Of a stretch of DNA of 64,000 nucleotides, positions 12,651 to 24,699 are shown in pieces; position 1 is the first letter of the stretch, and each line of letters begins with the position of its first letter. The notes beneath the pieces are model-generated. The model was not told the origin of the DNA. It searched no databases and saw nothing but the letters and a program-made list of their open reading frames with translations. Source of the DNA: Viola odorata (taxonomy: Eukaryota; Streptophyta; Magnoliopsida; Malpighiales; Violaceae); assembly GCA_963691705.1 (NCBI GenBank), contig OY829546.1, positions 9,496,001-9,560,000 on the forward strand, read 5' to 3'. A program made the translations under genes and the position numbers.

Positions 12651-15600
12651 ACGGAAATTCCTCTGGTGGGAAGGCGATTCACTTGGGCTAATGATGTATG
12701 TCGTAGTAGACTGGATAGGGTGTTCATGCAGATGGGTTGGAACACTGCGTTCCCTCCTCTTCAACTCTCAGCGCTGGGAAGGCACACGTCTGACCACGTT
12801 TCGTTGCTACTTAGTTATGACCGTGTGGACTGGGGTCCTAAACCCTTTAGAGACCTTGCGGTTTGGTGGGAAGCGGAGGGTTTTAATGATTTGGTTACAG
12901 GGTTGTGGACAGAAGCAATGGATATTTTTCCCGGGAATTTTCAGGTTTTAAAAAAACTTAGGTGGATTAAAACGAGGTTGCGTAGCTGGAATCGAGATGT
13001 GTTTGGAAGTATAGCTAGTAGGACCAAGGATTTACAGGCTCGGGTGGAGTTCTTAGACAATCTCGTGGACGAGAGAGATCTAACTGTGGAGGAACTTCTA
13101 GAGAAAGGCGAGGCTGAAGTGGCTTTATGGGAGAAACAGGGACAAGAGAGCCGTGTGTGGCAGCGGAAAGCGAGGGCCCGTTGGGATTCTCAGGGAGACC
13201 GCAACACCAGGTATTTCCACCAAATTGCGCTGTGCACGAATAAGAGGAATAACATCACCGAAATCTTGGAGGACAATGTTCGGTTGACCGCGCCATCAGA
13301 TGTTAAAGCTGCAGCAGCTAAGTATTATTCCAACTTTTTCAGGGCTGTAACTTGGGATAGACCGCGCATGCAAGATTTGGGTTTTAAGAAGCTGAGTACC
13401 GAGCATTCCAGTTGGCTTGACAGGGAGGACTTGGGGGCTGAAATCTGGGAGGCAGTTAAGCAATGTGGGGGCGACAAATCTCCTGGGCCTGACGGGTTCT
13501 CATTCACGTTCATTCAGAAAGCGTGGGGTACTATTGGCGGTGACTTGAGTTCTATGGTTTCAGACTTCTTCAGGGGCAGATTTCCACACGGCGTAAATTC
13601 ATCTTTTCTCACCTTGATCCCAAAAGTAAGCTCAGCCAAGAGGTTCGGTGAGTATCGGCCAATTAGCTTAGTAAACAGTACGTATAAAATCATAGCTAAG
13701 ATCCTTGCTAATCGTCTTGGGTCTGTAATCACTTCGGTGATCAGCGACAAGCAACACGGTTTTCTTAAAGGGAACAGTACGCTGGATTGTGTCATGATAG
13801 CTAACGAAGTCACACATTTCCTTAAGTCAAGCCATCGGCAAGGTTTCTTATTCAAGCTTGACTTTGAGAAGGCGTACGGCTCAGTCGAATGGAGCTACCT
13901 GGACGACATATTGAGCCATATGGGGTTCAACTCCAAGTGGCGTGGTAGGGTTAACCAGTGCCTTGGCACGGCTAGGGTTTCATTCCTCATCAATGGGTCT
14001 CCGTCGCAGGAATTTGGAGTGGGTAGAGGTTTGCGGCAGGGGTGTCCGATGTCCCCGTTTCTGTTTAACATAGTCACAGAAGGGTTGAACCAATTATTCG
14101 TTAAAGCTAAGTCGGGAGGATTACTTCGGGGCATTGGGAGTGAGACGCGGGGGTGGGATATTACACACCTTCAATTTGCAGACGACACATTAGTTTTTGT
14201 AAACAATGATGAAGAAGAAATCCAGTGTGTCAAAGGGCTACTGCGCTGGTTTGACGCTTTTTCAGGACTTAAGGTTAATTACTTCAAGAGTACCTTAGTG
14301 GGTGTAAGCGTGTTTAGACACCTAGGGACAACAGTGGCTCGGAGAGCAGGATGTAAATACGAGGTTTGGCCATTCAAGTACCTTGGGTCCTTTGTGGGGA
14401 TGAACCCGAAGAGACTTACTAGTTGGGATTTCTTGCTAATGAAAATTCAGAAGAAGCTGGCAACGTGGAAGGGGTCTCTGCTATCTGTGGTTGGCAGAAC
14501 GACCTTAATAAAATCAGTCTTAACGAGCCTTCCGGTATACAACATGTCCATTTATCGAATGCCTAAGGGCATTATTCGGAGGTGTAATCAAATTATGGTT
14601 CGCTTCCTTTGGAGTGGTGACGAGCATCGTCAGGGTTTACCAAAGGTGAAGTGGTCAAAATTAATTTGGCCAAAAGATCTGGGAGGGTTGGGGTTGGGGT
14701 GTATGCAGACACGCAATTAAGCTTTACTTTTGAAATGGGTTTGGGGCCTCTTGGCGGGGGAGAAAAAGAAATGAGTGGATATAGTGCGCAAAGAATACAA
14801 GATCACTACGCTGGGGGACCTCTGGAAACAGGACAACACACTTTCTCTACCATTTGGAGCGACATCATTCGGGTATGTGGGAGATCTTCCTCCTTGTTTG
14901 GGTCCTGGATCCTAAACGTTCAGCTAACTATAGGCTCTGGGGATTCTGTTAGATTTTGGTGGGATCCTTGGGCTGCCCTTGTGCCGTTGGCTCTCAAATA
15001 CCCTCGGCTGTATTCTATCACCTGTAACAGGATGAGAGTTGTCCGGGAGTTCGGAAGTTGGCAAGGCTCGGAATGGCGTTGGCAAATTTCTTGGAGGCGG
15101 GGTCTATTCGAGTGGGAGGTGGACGAGGCAAATGATATGCAGGAGTCCCTCCTGATTCCAAGCAGAACTACTAGTGCTAGCTTGTTTCGTTGGAAGTTAG
15201 AAAGTTCGGGTGAGTTTTCAGTCAAATCCATCTACAAGGTCATTGAACAGACAAGACACGAACACCTTAAAAATGACACCCTTCATTCTTGCTGGCGGGG
15301 GACGATTCCTTATCGGGTTGAGTTCTTTTTGTGGCTGGCCTTGCAAGACCGAATCGCCACTCGGAAGTTCCTCCGGAAGCGCAACATCCTTGCCGCAGAC
15401 ACTTGTGTGTGTCCTTTGTGCTCTATCTGTGAGGAGAGTACGCATCACTTATTCTTACACTGCTGTAAGATGGACCTGTTGTGGGAAGCCATCACGCGTT
15501 GGGCTGGGATTGTTTGGGTTCGCCTGCGGTGTGTGGAAGACTTGTGGCATAGCTGGCGCGGGATGTTTCCTGGGCAACACTCAAGGACGCTGGACATGTG

Positions 15601-15832
15601 GCAGATGTTGTGGCAGACAATTCTCTGGAGCTCTTGGAAGCACCGAAATGATATAGTGTTCCGGCAGGAGAGTTTCAGCCATCAGAAGTTGCAACATGTC
15701 ATCTTCTCTACTTGGAGGTGCTGGCTTCGTAGCAAGGATAAATCATTTCCATACACTACTTCTCAAATAGAAATGTCCTCCTCGTGGTTATATGTTTGGG
15801 GCTGTCATACAGCTATGTCGACCACCTGTTAG
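12651..15832 (+). pseudogene. LINE ORF2 remnant (endonuclease end, RT, zf-RVT), broken
   Basis: The remnant encodes the C-terminal edge of the AP-like endonuclease (RRFTWAND, SRLDRVF, TSDHVSLLL), a full reverse transcriptase (SPGPDGFSF, RPISLVNSTYKI, KLDFEKAYGSVEW, GLRQGCPMSPFLFN, catalytic FADD at about 14178-14189) and a C-terminal zinc-binding zf-RVT region (CPLCSICEESTHHLFLHC). A stop follows QTRN at 14718-14720 where the related LINE has Glu-Ala, and the frame changes between 14720 and about 14775, after which the frame up to 15832 continues the protein. It cannot make a single ORF2 product. Confidence 0.9.
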
Positions 15833-16077
15833 GGGATAGTTTCTTGCCCTTCCTGTGTCTCGCGGTCGCCTATCGCAGTTGTTGTTTGGGGGGTTGGGTA
15901 GCCGATGGATGAGCCTATGTTGGTTGTGTTGGGTAGTTAGAAAGCTTTCTTTCGTTGGGTAGCTTAGGTCGTTGTTTGCAGCTGCCGAGAGTTGTTGTCT
16001 GTATATTCTTCTTCCTTGTTTCTGCTGCCATTTTCCCAATGGCTTCATTAATACAACTTCTTCTGCTTGTTAAAAAA
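12651..16077 (+). mobile_element. 5'-truncated L1-type LINE with poly(A) and 15-bp TSD
   Basis: The insert begins in the endonuclease domain of ORF2 and ends in a short A-tract. The 15-bp direct repeat AAATCAAAGGGGTTG occurs at 12636-12650 and again at 16078-16092, which defines the insertion exactly. This is a typical truncated target-primed reverse-transcription product. It sits within the large gap of the polygalacturonase gene, in the same orientation as that gene. Relative to the full-length LINE at the right end of the window it belongs to a related but clearly different family. Confidence 0.93.
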
Positions 16078-18307
16078 AAATCAAAGGGGTTGGGCGAGGC
16101 TTGACCCTAATTTGGAAAATGTGTTTACTAACGTTAATTAACGCATTTCTTTGAAAGTCTAAATAGATTTACGTTCTTTTTACATATATTAGTCCATAAA
16201 ATATAAGCTCATCTAACGATCAAAGAGTCCGTGATGATTATTAAAAAAAATATTTATTTTTATTAGTACTGTCAATTATGTAATTTCATCTTTGTTAAAA
16301 ATATTTGGTTTATTGTTAGATAAATAAAATTGGCAAGGATTTATTTGCTACATGCAAATGTACATTGCCCAATATTTTTTAAATTTTTTTCAAATTGGCA
16401 TAAAAAGTACTTTTAAAATGGGTAAAAGTTAAAAGAAAACTCTAAATTTTTATATTTTAATTAATCCACCCTGGACTATTTATTTATTCAATGACCTCCC
16501 AAACTTGTATATTTTTGTTTAATTACCCTCTCACCGTGAAAGATAGTTTACGTGTCATGTACTCCGTTAATTTTTTTTACCACGTCAACAATTTTTCTTT
16601 AACGTGGTAATTTTTTTTAATGGAGTTTATGACAAATAAGCTATTTTTAACGGGATAATTAAATAAAAATATAAAATCTAAGGAGTCATTAAAGAAAAAA
16701 AATAGTCTAATGTGATAATTAATTAAAATATTAAAATTCAGAGAAAAAAAACTTACCTGGTTTTTGGGCCGGTTACCATTAAACAAATTAATTGAATTTG
16801 ACACAAATTGGTGGTATTTATTTTTCCTTGTTTTAGAGATTCTAAAGCCTTTCAAGTTCGGAAAATTGATTTTTTCTTTCTTTTCCAAATGGCAGAAAAT
16901 CAAATTTCGAGAACTTCCCAATATAAATCAAATTACGACGACTATATCCGACGAGAAGGAGCATCAATGTTATAAATTACTAACACATCTTACATTTATT
17001 TTATTCTCAACAATGATTGATTGCGCAGGCTATTTTATTCCAAGACTGTAAGAACTTACATGTGCAAAACATTGAAATAATTAATAGTCCACAAACTCAT
17101 ATCAGCCTGTTGGGAGTCCATGGGGCTGAGCTCAAGTCTCTAAACTTGAACTCTCCTGAGATTAGTCCAAACACTGATGGAATCCACGTCCATCAAAGTG
17201 AAGATGTCACCAACAGCAACTCATCTATAGCTACAGGTAATCTCTAACGTTTCGATCTCCTCGTGCATCCTTTTTGTTCCAAAAATAAGAGCCTAATCTA
17301 CCGCACTATACAAAATCTGGTATGATTTAAGCAGGTGATGATTGTATTTCCATCGGAGATTCTACTCACCGTATTACCATTCTTGATATTGCTTGTGGAC
17401 CTGGTCATGGTATAAGGTGAGTGGTAAATTATAAACAAATACAAGATTTACTTCAAAATCAATCTCAGATAATATGGTGCTTCCTTTTATAGTAACGCTA
17501 ACAAAAGTTGCATCTAAAATTGTAAATTTAACTGGTTAATATATGTCATTTTTACGGTGTAAGATTATAAATTGGATCTCTAATATTGAAAATTACCCCT
17601 TCTCAGCATTGGCAGCCTTGGAAGAGGTGGAAGTGTGGTTGACGTTAATACTATAATTGTGACACGAGCAAACTTCAGTGGAACAACCAATGGTGCACGA
17701 ATCAAAACATGGCAGGTATATATACCACATAGTACTTATAAGATTTATTTGTTTCGTTTGAATCTCCTAATTTATATTTCTATCTATCGGAAGGAAAATA
17801 ATCTAAAATGTAAATCGACTTAAAGAAGATTTTTATTTTTGCTTTTAACAGGAAGGAAGAAGAAGTGTCCAAAATGTCCATTTCTCTAATTTATTCTTCA
17901 CAAAAGTAGAAAACCCGATAATTATCGATCAACATTATAGTAGTTACTTTACTCCTTGTACCCACGTCCTTTTTACTTTGCAGAAAAATGTTAATTATAA
18001 ATAATTACAAGCTTATTTTCTTTATTGTATGTATAAAATGCATTGAAAAAATATCATCTAATTACTTAAAATTAAGTTAAAATATTAATATTTCTGATAA
18101 TGAATTGAATTTGACCCAAAGAAACCAGGAGTGCATATAAACAACGTGACCTACTCTGGAGCAATTGGGACTTCAGCAACTGACGTGGCAATCAACCTTA
18201 ACTGCAGCAGCAATGTTCCATGCACCGCCATAACATTAGAGAATATCCAGCTCTCACCATCAATTTCAAGGCATCATCTCAATTCTAGCTGCAACAACGC
18301 TCATTAG

Positions 18308-20504
18308 AGAATATCCACATAACATTAAGGAATTGTAAATCCCAGCTCGTGTCTTCTAACCTACACGATAGAGACATAAGATCAATCTCGTAATAGAGGC
18401 TCTAATTTCTAATTTTTAATTTTCATTTATAAATAAATTACTGTATTATTGTAATTATTTATCTTATTTTTTTATTTAAAAATTGCAATAAGGGTTGACA
18501 AGTTCGATAGTAATTGCTTACTTGTTGCCTTAATAAAAGGTGTAAAACAATGCAGGCAATCATAATAAAAGGTGTAAAAGAATGCCTTTATATATTCATA
18601 TGTACTTTTAACAAATCTAACGATCTTCGAATAAGTCAAATGTAATGTAAAAAATATAACAACATTTATAACTTACTTTCCCAACCGTAAACTGAAACAT
18701 CAAATAGAGGGAACGGAATTCTAAAGAATGCGATTCAATCATATATTCCCTCCCGTCCTGTTTTTAGTTGTCATTTTTTCAAAAAATGATTGTACCTATT
18801 TAGTTATCATATTTCAATTTTCAAGATCATTTTTTAGTCAATGACAAAATTAACCCTAAATAATTTTAAATTAATCATTTTTGAAGGAAAATTAAAGAGG
18901 ACCAATAATTAATAAGGATAATTTAGTTAAAAATTATATAATAATTATAATGTAATAATTGTCTTAATTATTGTGAAAAATGAAAAAACGACAACCAAAA
19001 AGGACGGATGAAATCCTATATTACAGTCCTGATTTTCCCGATTCGCAATTTTCTAAAATCCCGGTCCGAACATAGGTTGTTTCTGATTGGATCTTAAAAT
19101 CGTAAACTTCTCGTCTTATCAGTTCTAAGCCTGATTCGGTTTTTACCACCTTCACAATTATAGTTATGAGGATACCAAGTCTAGTGCTCTATTAATTTAT
19201 ATGTTAAGTTGGAGTTTGAGAAAATGAAACAAAATTACAAGAGGGAATAATCAACAATGCTCAAACATTTAGCCATTTGCCAAAAATACCACACTGTACT
19301 ATATTATGATTTTGAAAGACTTTTTATAACAGTTGTTACTCTTTTACCACATAAAATGACAGATAGCATGATGCTTGAAAAGAAGAAGTGAGACCCTTAA
19401 AACCCAGAAACCTCGACAAAAGAGAAGAACATGAACAACTGAATATTAGTCATAATTATTACCCAGCAAATGATTATGTTGGTTAATAATTCTAAATAGA
19501 TGGGTTCGAACTGTTAAATTTTAGTCTTAATCTGACTCGGCCCATACCACATAATTATTCGAGCATAACTTATAAGTGAGGAATAGTAATAAAGCTGCAT
19601 TCTGCACTTGTGTATGTGGAATGAGGTAGGAAGAGCTGGAATTATCAGTAACTGGTTTAATTAATTAACCAGAAAAAACATTGAATTAATTAGTTTTGTA
19701 AATATTTTGATTTAAAATTTCTAGTTAATTTTAAAAATAATATTTATTGGTTGCTGATTTTTTTTTTATAAATAAAAATCCATAGGCTAGCCCGACAATT
19801 GGCCAACCCAAGTCCGATGGGCTTAGAGAGCCATTATAGGGCCTATTTTTTGTTGCTTCAAACCTAATCTTGAGAGGGTAAAAATCCTAATCAGCCCACG
19901 TTTTGATCTATCATACACGAGTATAATCAATTAAACATTAATACATACAATTCACAAAAAAATAAATTGAATATATATTTAAAGAGTTTCTTAATTACAA
20001 AAATACTTTTAAATAAGAAAAGAAGAAAAATATAAGTAAAAATTCAAAGATAATTCAAGAGTTATATTTCTAGGAAACGGTTTATTGCGGTTCTCGAAAT
20101 TCTAGACTTGTAAATTTTCAGTTCAGTTCAATTTTTATTTTTAAAAAAATCGGCCTGAACCGCTCGTGTACACCCGTATAGAACAATTTATTTATTAAAA
20201 ATGCAGAACGTAAATTATAAATTAATGTCACATGCCATAAAAAAAGCTGTATTGGTGAACACATCTTAAAGATCCCTCCCTGTATAAACCTCGTAAGAAT
20301 TCAGCCAACACGAAAAAGAAATATCAATCTCTCGTCATTTATTAGTACGGTTAAGTAATTATGCCTACAATGATTATTATAAATTCCCAAAAAAAAGTTA
20401 ATGATGAAGAATATATATATAGGTATCATAAATTCATAACAACTTGAAAGAAGCAGTAATAAACACAAAACAAATTCCTTATCATTATCAACACTTTCGC
20501 CTGT
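18308..20504. other. Intergenic DNA between polygalacturonase and NLR
   Basis: AT-rich with no gene seen on either strand. It contains the degenerate MITE at about 18746-19013. The right end adjoins the 3' side of the NLR gene, which is on the minus strand. Confidence 0.55.
18746..19013. mobile_element. Degenerate Stowaway-like MITE
   Basis: The left end (TTCCCTCCCGTCCTGTTTTTAG, then TTGTCATTTTTTC) and the inverse of the right end (TTTCATCCGTCCTTTTTGG, then TTGTCGTTTTTTC) form imperfect terminal inverted repeats of about 35 bp. The interior is AT-rich and noncoding. Mismatches at the very ends suggest it is older than the two elements at 0.6 and 5.5 kb. Confidence 0.6.
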
Positions 20505-20617
20505 CTACACTCTGGAATAGTCTTGGCCTCCTTTGGTTTGATCAATGCTGTTGATTAAATTCTCTGAAGGATATCCGAGGTGGAGAGTCTGGAGTTCGAA
20601 CAAATGCTCGATACAAA

Positions 20618-20762
20618 ATGGTACTTTCTCCAACAACTCACAATTTGTAATATCTAACTTATTAAGATGAGTCATTGAACCCAGCTCCAAATGGTACTTT
20701 CTCCAACAACTCACAATTTGTAATATCTAACTTATTAAGATGAGTCATTGAACCCAGCTCCA
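20618..20762. repeat. 73-bp tandem duplication in the NLR 3' end
   Basis: Two essentially identical units (20618-20690 and 20691-20762/3), starting ATGGTACTTTCTCC and ending CCCAGCTCC on the plus strand. The 73-bp period is not a multiple of three, so the second unit shifts the reading frame of the last leucine-rich repeat. The perfect identity indicates a recent event. Confidence 0.95.
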
Positions 20763-23610
20763 CTTCTATGCTCTGCAGATGCCGCATATCCCAAAGTTCT
20801 GAAGTCTTTAGCTTCTGAAACCCTTCACTTTTAAAATTCAATCTCTCTCCTTCGAAAAAATCGCCAAGGACAAGGTACATCAAATTCGGCAAACCTTGAA
20901 TCCATTCTAACACATTAGTACCATCTTCCTTTAATTGACTTCGAAATAAAACTAATTTTTTTAAGTTCTGAAGACAAGTTATCCACCGTGGTACCATGTC
21001 TAACCTCCCAATCAAGCGTAGCCGTTGTAAGGATTTGGGAGGAGAATTCATGTTTTTCAAATCCATGATTCTTTCATCGATACTCAATATATACAAGATG
21101 CAAAGGTTGGAAAGTTTTTCAAGTGAGGAACACAAAGCCATTCCGTCTTCTGCTCTTAAACTACCGATTCGCAGTTTCCTCAATTGCTTAAGTTTACCTA
21201 ACTCTCCAATCACAACACTCCCGTACTTTGAGCCTACATTTATTGTGCAAAGCTCATGTAGAGAAAGTAAGGTTCCTATACCACAAACTGCACGAAACCC
21301 CCATACTCCTCTTTGTTTACCATCTAACTGATCTTGTCCGTACACTACAAGATGTCGCAAATGTTGGAGCTTTATAATTGTATGAGGTAACCGAGTCACA
21401 ACTGTGCCTTTGAGATTCAAAGTTTCTAAATTCTGCAGCTTCTCAATTGAAGTTGGAATCTTTGCCACGTTCGTGTCTCTTAAACTTAAATACCTCAAAT
21501 GGTATAGTTTCACTATTCCTTCTGGAAATATATCCAGCTCGGTTCCTCTCAAATCCAACACTGTAAGCAGCCTGGCGTCCCTACCAAGAGATATTAGAAT
21601 GTCAGATGTGAATGCAACATCCTCAACACCAAACATAAGAATTGACCGCAATCCTGACAAGCTATTCACGATCTCATAATTTTCACTTGTTTCATTGCAA
21701 TGAATGGACAATCGTCGCACTTTTTGATCATGCACTGCTAGTTCTCTTTTGTTTTGTTCATTCGTTGATATTGCCACAAAGTTCTGTTGTTTTGCCTTGG
21801 AAAAGATGACTTCTCTAAGAATGTCGTGGACACGACAAGCTCGAATTGTATCCGTCTCATCTTCAGAAGCAACTTCAACTAAGCTTCTACTGATGAGCTC
21901 ATTGAGGTAGCTCTCACCAACCTCCTCCAATGTCCACCCTTCCTTTTCAATAACGAATCTTTCTGCAATCCATAGTCGGACCAACCTCTTGGTCTGAATT
22001 TCGTAATCCTCAGGAAATGAGACCAAATACAAAGCACATGCTTTGAGATAGAATGGCAAATCATAGTAACTGAGCAACAATATCTTTTTTAAACTTACAA
22101 GCTTGTTGCTTCCTAATTCTCCACCAATATTGCGCCTCACCCGTTCCCACTCATTAACTCTGCTTTGGTCCTTGGTTGCCAACAAGCCTCCAATGGCCAC
22201 AATGGCAAGGGGTAGTCCCTTGCATCTTTCCACTATTTGTCCACAAGCACTTGTAAGATGGGAAGGACATTGATGCCCGTGAAATGTCTTCTTGCAAAAC
22301 AAAGTCCAAGAATCATGGAATGACAGGGAATCCAAGTGAAGAACTTCACCTTTGAAATCTACGTGGGAAGCCAATGAAACTTGAGCAACTCTTGTTGTCA
22401 ATATCACTCGGCTGTTAACAAGAAAAGCCATAGTTTCAAATAATATACTATCGTATAAACATGAGATTTTATTACATTACTGAAAATATAATATTTATGT
22501 ACATGAATGCTCATGTTTAAAAATTCTAGCTACTCTAGTTAGGTAGAATTCACACTTAACTTTCAATGACTTCAAAATTTTGATAAAAATAAGAGAACAC
22601 AAAGTTTGATTGTAGGCCTACCTGTACAGGTTGTTCTGAGGGAGAGCATTTTTTATTGAATCCCATGCCTCTTCTTGCCACACATCATCGAAAACAAGCA
22701 AATGTCTACGGTGCTTGAGGAACTCTTTGATTATGCCTTTCAACTCATTACTTGACATTGTTTCCATTTCTTGTGGTGCCGGTTGCATGATTTCTTTATA
22801 TATCTTGTTTATTATCTCCCGTAAAAGCTCCTCTAGTTTGAATAACTGTGAAACAGTGATCCAAACATGACATTCAAAATGTTTCTTCACTCTAGCCTCA
22901 TCATAGACTTGTTTAACAAGAGTAGTTTTCCCCAAGCCACCCATCCCTTCCACCGAAATGACTTTCGTCATTGGTTCCCCATCAATCAGCCACTCAATTA
23001 GTTTCTCTTTGGAAGTGTCGATGCCAACAAGCTCACTTCCTTCTAGTAGGAGTGCATCACCTCGATGTTCACGCCACAAGTTTGAAGAAGCAGAAGTTGA
23101 ATCTTGATCTAGATGGGTGCCTATTTCGTATCTCTTATAACTCTCGCTGACATTGATGATCCTGGGTTTGATGTCTCTTATTTTGGAAGCAATTTGGTGA
23201 CGGTATTTCACATTGAAAACAAAACAAAAAGAGCTTGTGAAGCAACCAAGGAATCTGCCCCTGCCTCGGCCATCGCGTGCCAACCGAAGCATGAATTCAT
23301 AAAGAACATCTTCGATGTCGAAAGCAATGTCCCTCACTTGATTCACCCAAACGGTGACTTGAGGCTTTGGTTCTTCCATCACCTCTGCAGCACGCAAGAA
23401 GGTTGTCATATGCTGCAGTTCGTCTCTGACATACGCTACATCTCCTCGAACCCCTCCCAACAAGTTCATCTCCTCCTTAAGGATGGCTACTATCTTGGCA
23501 ACTAAGAAGGACACCACACAGCTTCTACCATATCTATAAACATATTCGAACAGGATTAATTTCCCACCGGAAAAATCAAGAGAGAGAATATCTGTATATT
23601 CTACGAACAT
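20662..23610 (-). CDS. CC-NB-LRR disease-resistance protein, RPM1-like, probably damaged
   Basis: This is an intracellular immune receptor of the CNL class. Exon 1 is 22622-23610 and exon 2 is 20662-22411, with a 210-bp GT-AG intron that joins NNLY to SRVILTTR. The joined frame is 912 aa. Domains: Rx-type coiled coil (EMNLLGGVRGDVAYVRDEL, IEDVLYEFMLRL), P-loop GMGGLGKTT, kinase-2 LLVFDDVW, RNBS-B SRVILTTR, GLPLA, RNBS-D (CALYLVSFPEDY), VHD and about ten LRRs. Two lesions are visible. The canonical start MVEAV at 23531 is out of frame with VSFLVAK because of an extra TG. A 73-bp duplication shifts the C-terminus so it ends in VPFGAGFNDSS instead of running on to 20505. The upstream in-frame ATG at 23610 could still give a protein with an unusual N-terminal extension. 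Either a pseudogene or an altered allele. Confidence 0.85.
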
Positions 23611-24033
23611 ATAATTAGAACTACTGATGTAGAAGTTGTGTATAATTTCACAAATCTAATTATAAAACCAGATCGACAAAGTATCAATCATATTTATGAA
23701 AAGAAATTATTTAAATTAAAAGTAGCAATAATCAACCAAAATTAACTGCTCACCATGCAAAGAAGAAAATTTAACACAAATCGTGGGCTCTCTTCCTCCT
23801 TATTCCTCTACTTGGTTAGCTTTAATTTTGTGGAAAAAGAAGTATTTTATATTTCCAGCCATCTTCCTCTTAGCTATTCCTCCCACAGAAGATCATATCT
23901 TGGTATGGCTTCTGTGAAAAGAAAAGAAAAGTATAATGTCAAGCATCAAGCGTAGGTTCTATTCCAATGGCATATGAAGAAGGAAAGCAATTTGGCCTTG
24001 GGAATCACGCAACATGCATAAACAAGGAAGCCA
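23611..24033. other. Upstream side of the NLR, no gene seen
   Basis: This should hold the NLR promoter and leader on the minus strand. No clear TATA element or coding similarity was found; short open frames here resemble nothing known. Confidence 0.4.
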
Positions 24034-24690
24034 TGAAAATGGTGTGGGGTCCACGTTTCACATTTAAATTTAATGTCTTGTATAAAACATATTACTCAGC
24101 ACTCGGCAAACGTGGCAACATAGGTAAACATATAGCTACCTCATTTCCGTAAACTTTTCGTCTTATTATATTTAAGTGATAATCTATCTATATAAATTAA
24201 AAAAAATTACTTAAAATATTCTCAAAATATTATGTCATATTTAACCGTTTATTCATATTAGTGATGGAGTCTACTACTTTTATTAGAGTACAATTCACTA
24301 AAAAATGGGGAAAAGACAATTAAGATTGATAAATTATAAAAAAATTGAATTAATAAGGTAGTGATGGTTTTTGTGACACCTGAACCAATGGTTTATGAGT
24401 AGTCTATTTATCGAATCAAACCTTTTCTGGACATTGTAAAACAACAAAAATTAATAGCTAAAAAAGGATAAAACAAACAAAAGAAGCGTTAAGACAATTT
24501 TCATCGTAGAAATTTAATTACAGAAAAAATTCTTACTGTTACCTTAGTGGGCTTTTATGCCCATGTAACACTCTTCAGGCCCACGCAGAAACGCGGCCCA
24601 ACTATTATCCCTTGTGATTAATCTGTTTGGACTTTGGTTTAAAATGTTTGATAATTTTATAGAACAAGCCTTTCCTATTGATACGTTTTG
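24034..24690 (-). repeat. GDSL downstream block, copy C
   Basis: Inverse-orientation copy of 4690-5460 and near-identical over long stretches to 9340-9998 (for example TTTTGTGACACCTGAACCAA and CAGGCCCACGCAGAAACGCG). Here the block is still joined to GDSL coding sequence at 24690-25498, so B and C, in the same orientation, differ by presence or absence of the gene. Confidence 0.8.
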
Positions 24691-24699
24691 TAATTTCGA

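Larger units (their letters stand above)
10586..18307 (+). pseudogene. Polygalacturonase (GH28), split by inserted elements
   Basis: GH28 polygalacturonases cut pectin in the cell wall. Recognisable exons: about 10586-10667 (KVPAGKVFIVKPTLFQGPC), about 10871-10990 (DAWKGHD...IDGKGEIWY), 17029-17236 (SPNTDGIHV), 17335-17416 (GDDCISIGD, GPGHGI), 17607-17715 (SIGSLGRGG, GARIKTWQ), about 17852-17938 and about 18132-18307 (VTYSGAIGTSATDVAINLNCS, stop TAG). The four catalytic/substrate motifs NTD, DD, G-HG and RIK are intact. About 6 kb of inserted DNA separates the second and third exons. The first exons are missing or unrecognised, an in-frame TAG precedes DAWKGHD unless splicing skips it, and residues usually found around the first junction and before the last exon are absent. 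It is most likely a pseudogene, but the 3' half is well preserved. Confidence 0.75.
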
